This document shows positions 63,057 to 64,000 of a stretch of DNA of 64,000 bases, in pieces. The stretch is from Streptomyces canus (lineage in GTDB: Bacteria > Actinomycetota > Actinomycetes > Streptomycetales > Streptomycetaceae): the NCBI RefSeq assembly GCF_030816965.1, contig NZ_JAUSYQ010000002.1, positions 186,001-250,000 of the forward strand, given 5' to 3'. A program made the position numbers and the translations under genes. Numbering within the stretch: position 1 is the first letter of the stretch; each line of letters begins with the position of its first letter. The notes beneath the pieces are model-generated. The model worked only from the letters and a program-made list of their open reading frames with translations, did no database searches and was not told where the DNA came from.

Positions 63057-63461
63057 CGGCTGGCCATCAACGTCGTCCAGTCCGCCTGGAAGCGCCGGGA
63101 GTCCTGTGACAGCCCCTCGATCCCGGAGCGGATGGACCACCACGCGGGCCCTGAAGAGGTGGCCGAGCGACAGGACGCCGTCGAGCGAGCGGTTCTCCTG
63201 CTGATGGAAACCCTGTCTCCGAGGCAACGCGCCGCGTACGTCCTGCGAGAGGGCTTCGGCTGCCCGTACGACCGGATCGCCGAGATCCTGCACCTCAGCG
63301 TCGTCAACAGGAGGCAGCAGCTTGCACGCGCCCAGCGGCGTCTCAACGGGAACCACCGCAGGCAGCAGGCCGACTCCGTCGCGCACCGGCGTCTTGTTCA
63401 GGCGTTCGTCTCGGCGGCCCGGACCGGAGACCGCGGACACCTGGAAAGACTGATGCGGGCT
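63057..63461 (+). pseudogene. ECF sigma-factor fragment (SigJ/ECF41-like C-terminal half)
   Basis: This frame, without a start codon of its own, gives RLAINVVQSAWKRRES, then GPEEVAERQDAVERAVLLLM, ETLSPRQRAAYVLREGFGCP, YDRIAEILHLSVVNRRQQLA and RAQRRL, followed by HRRLVQAFVSAARTGDRGHL. That is region 4 with its helix-turn-helix plus the beginning of the SnoaL-like C-terminal extension of SigJ-type factors. Region 2 is missing, replaced by the WhiB sequence. The frame after 63461 no longer resembles the family. Confidence 0.65.
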
Positions 63462-63485
63462 GTCGGCGGTGACCGCTGCGGCAGG

Positions 63486-64000
63486 TGTCAACGGGCCTGG
63501 CCGGGCGGGCGGAATCTCGTCGACGCAGACGTGCCCGGGCCGGGTGACGGCGTACCGGACGTCGTCGGCGATTTTCCTTTCGGGCTCTGCCCGTCGCGAC
63601 GAGTCCAGGCTCGACGGGGACGACGCGTGCCCCGCGCCGTCGCCTCCTGCCGCAACGCCGCTGAGAAGGCAGTGATCCCGAACCTGGAACCTGGTGGCCG
63701 CTGCACGACGCCGGCGGTCATGGACCTACGCCCCGAGGTCGAGGAGATCTGCACCGCGGCACCCTTGCTCCGCGGCAGGTGAGCAGGTCGGCGCACATAG
63801 ATGCCGTTCGGTGGCGGGCATACGCGTCCGCTCCCCCGCGTCGGCACCGGGAACGGTCCGCTCAGCATGACGCGCGTCGTCACCAGGATGTCCAGCGCGT
63901 CGAAACGCCCGACGGTCGCCTTCGCGGCCTCCTGCACCGGCCGCCAGTCGGCCACGCCCAGTTTCAGGACGGGCATCTCGCCGGAGCGACCCGGGCGTCC
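63486..64000 (-). pseudogene. Short-chain dehydrogenase gene, frameshifted and cut by window edge
   Basis: The minus strand gives WRPVQEAAKATVGRFDALDI then LVTTRVMLSGPFPVP, GAAVQISSTSGRRSMTAGVV, FGITAFSAALRQEATARGTR and, in other frames, VEPGLVAT and IADDVRYAVTRPGHVCVDEI. These are the SDR blocks around DILVNNAG, the active-site serine strand, the FSEALRQE helix, the VEPG loop and the final VSINEI strand. The catalytic Tyr-x-x-x-Lys is not readable in one frame and NNAG is altered to TTRV. The gene continues beyond base 64000. Confidence 0.6.

Overview
The window reads as a piece of a Streptomyces (or close relative) chromosome. Codon third positions are almost all G or C, and many starts are GTG or TTG. 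Lineage families are frequent: WhiB, SsgA-like, large LuxR/LAL ATPase regulators, DUF4235/DUF3618, PadR-controlled ABC exporters and 'replication-relaxation' protein remnants. No rRNA, tRNA or CRISPR array was seen. The density of broken genes and insertion-sequence scraps suggests an accessory or arm-like region rather than core chromosome.

Layout. 0.2-6.2 kb: sugar-nucleotide epimerase, hemerythrin, an alpha/beta-hydrolase fused to an aminoglycoside-phosphotransferase-like kinase, an integrase-like pseudogene and a GT39-type membrane glycosyltransferase. 6.6-11.2 kb: a graveyard of mobile DNA (replication-relaxation pseudogene, IS110 scrap, decayed IS701-type transposase, DUF6262 protein, short-chain dehydrogenase scrap) around two hypothetical genes. 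11.4-14.4 kb: an envelope/stress cassette (DUF4235, DUF3618, holin-like, PAP2 phosphatase, YihY/BrkB), three of its genes coupled by ATGA overlaps. 14.7-15.9 kb: an EamA exporter preceded by a 14-residue leader peptide and what looks like a complete transcription attenuator. 16.3-25.2 kb: two secreted serine proteases (S53 and S8), with a TrmB/LuxR-type regulator divergent from the S8 gene, plus a broken kelch-repeat gene. 25.7-30.7 kb: a methyltransferase, then a two-gene unit of a P-loop NTPase and a membrane-anchored periplasmic-binding-protein-like protein. 31.3-33 kb: a hydrolase and a divergent TetR with a clear palindromic operator between them.

33.2-34.9 kb: an ECF-like sigma factor, a translationally coupled 223-residue protein and a 57-residue membrane peptide. 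36.5-40.1 kb: a PadR/ABC-ATPase/FtsX-permease operon with a readable promoter-operator. 40.5-43.7 kb: IS5 scrap, a small membrane protein, a frameshifted methyltransferase, an internally deleted DUF402 protein, an S51 peptidase and a small hydrophilic protein. 44.0-59.4 kb: four giant LuxR/LAL regulators surround a sugar-uptake block (ROK glucokinase, MFS sugar porter, WhiB) and a cupin. 59.6-64 kb: an SsgA-like protein, a deleted DUF1003 gene, a type-II NADH dehydrogenase-like flavoprotein coupled to a tail-anchored protein, a coiled-coil/winged-helix protein, and a terminal mosaic of WhiB, sigma and SDR pseudogenes.

Functional threads. Sugar uptake and phosphorylation (porter plus glucokinase) lie in one same-strand run with a redox-sensing WhiB and two LAL regulators. 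The two proteases and their regulator look like one secreted-hydrolase locus. Three regulator/target pairs (TetR-hydrolase, PadR-ABC, attenuator-EamA) show their control sites directly in the DNA. Best candidates for something undescribed are the EamA attenuator, the NTPase plus binding-protein pair, and the sigma/223-aa/57-aa cassette. All identifications rest on reading motifs and recalled family sequences; no database search was run.
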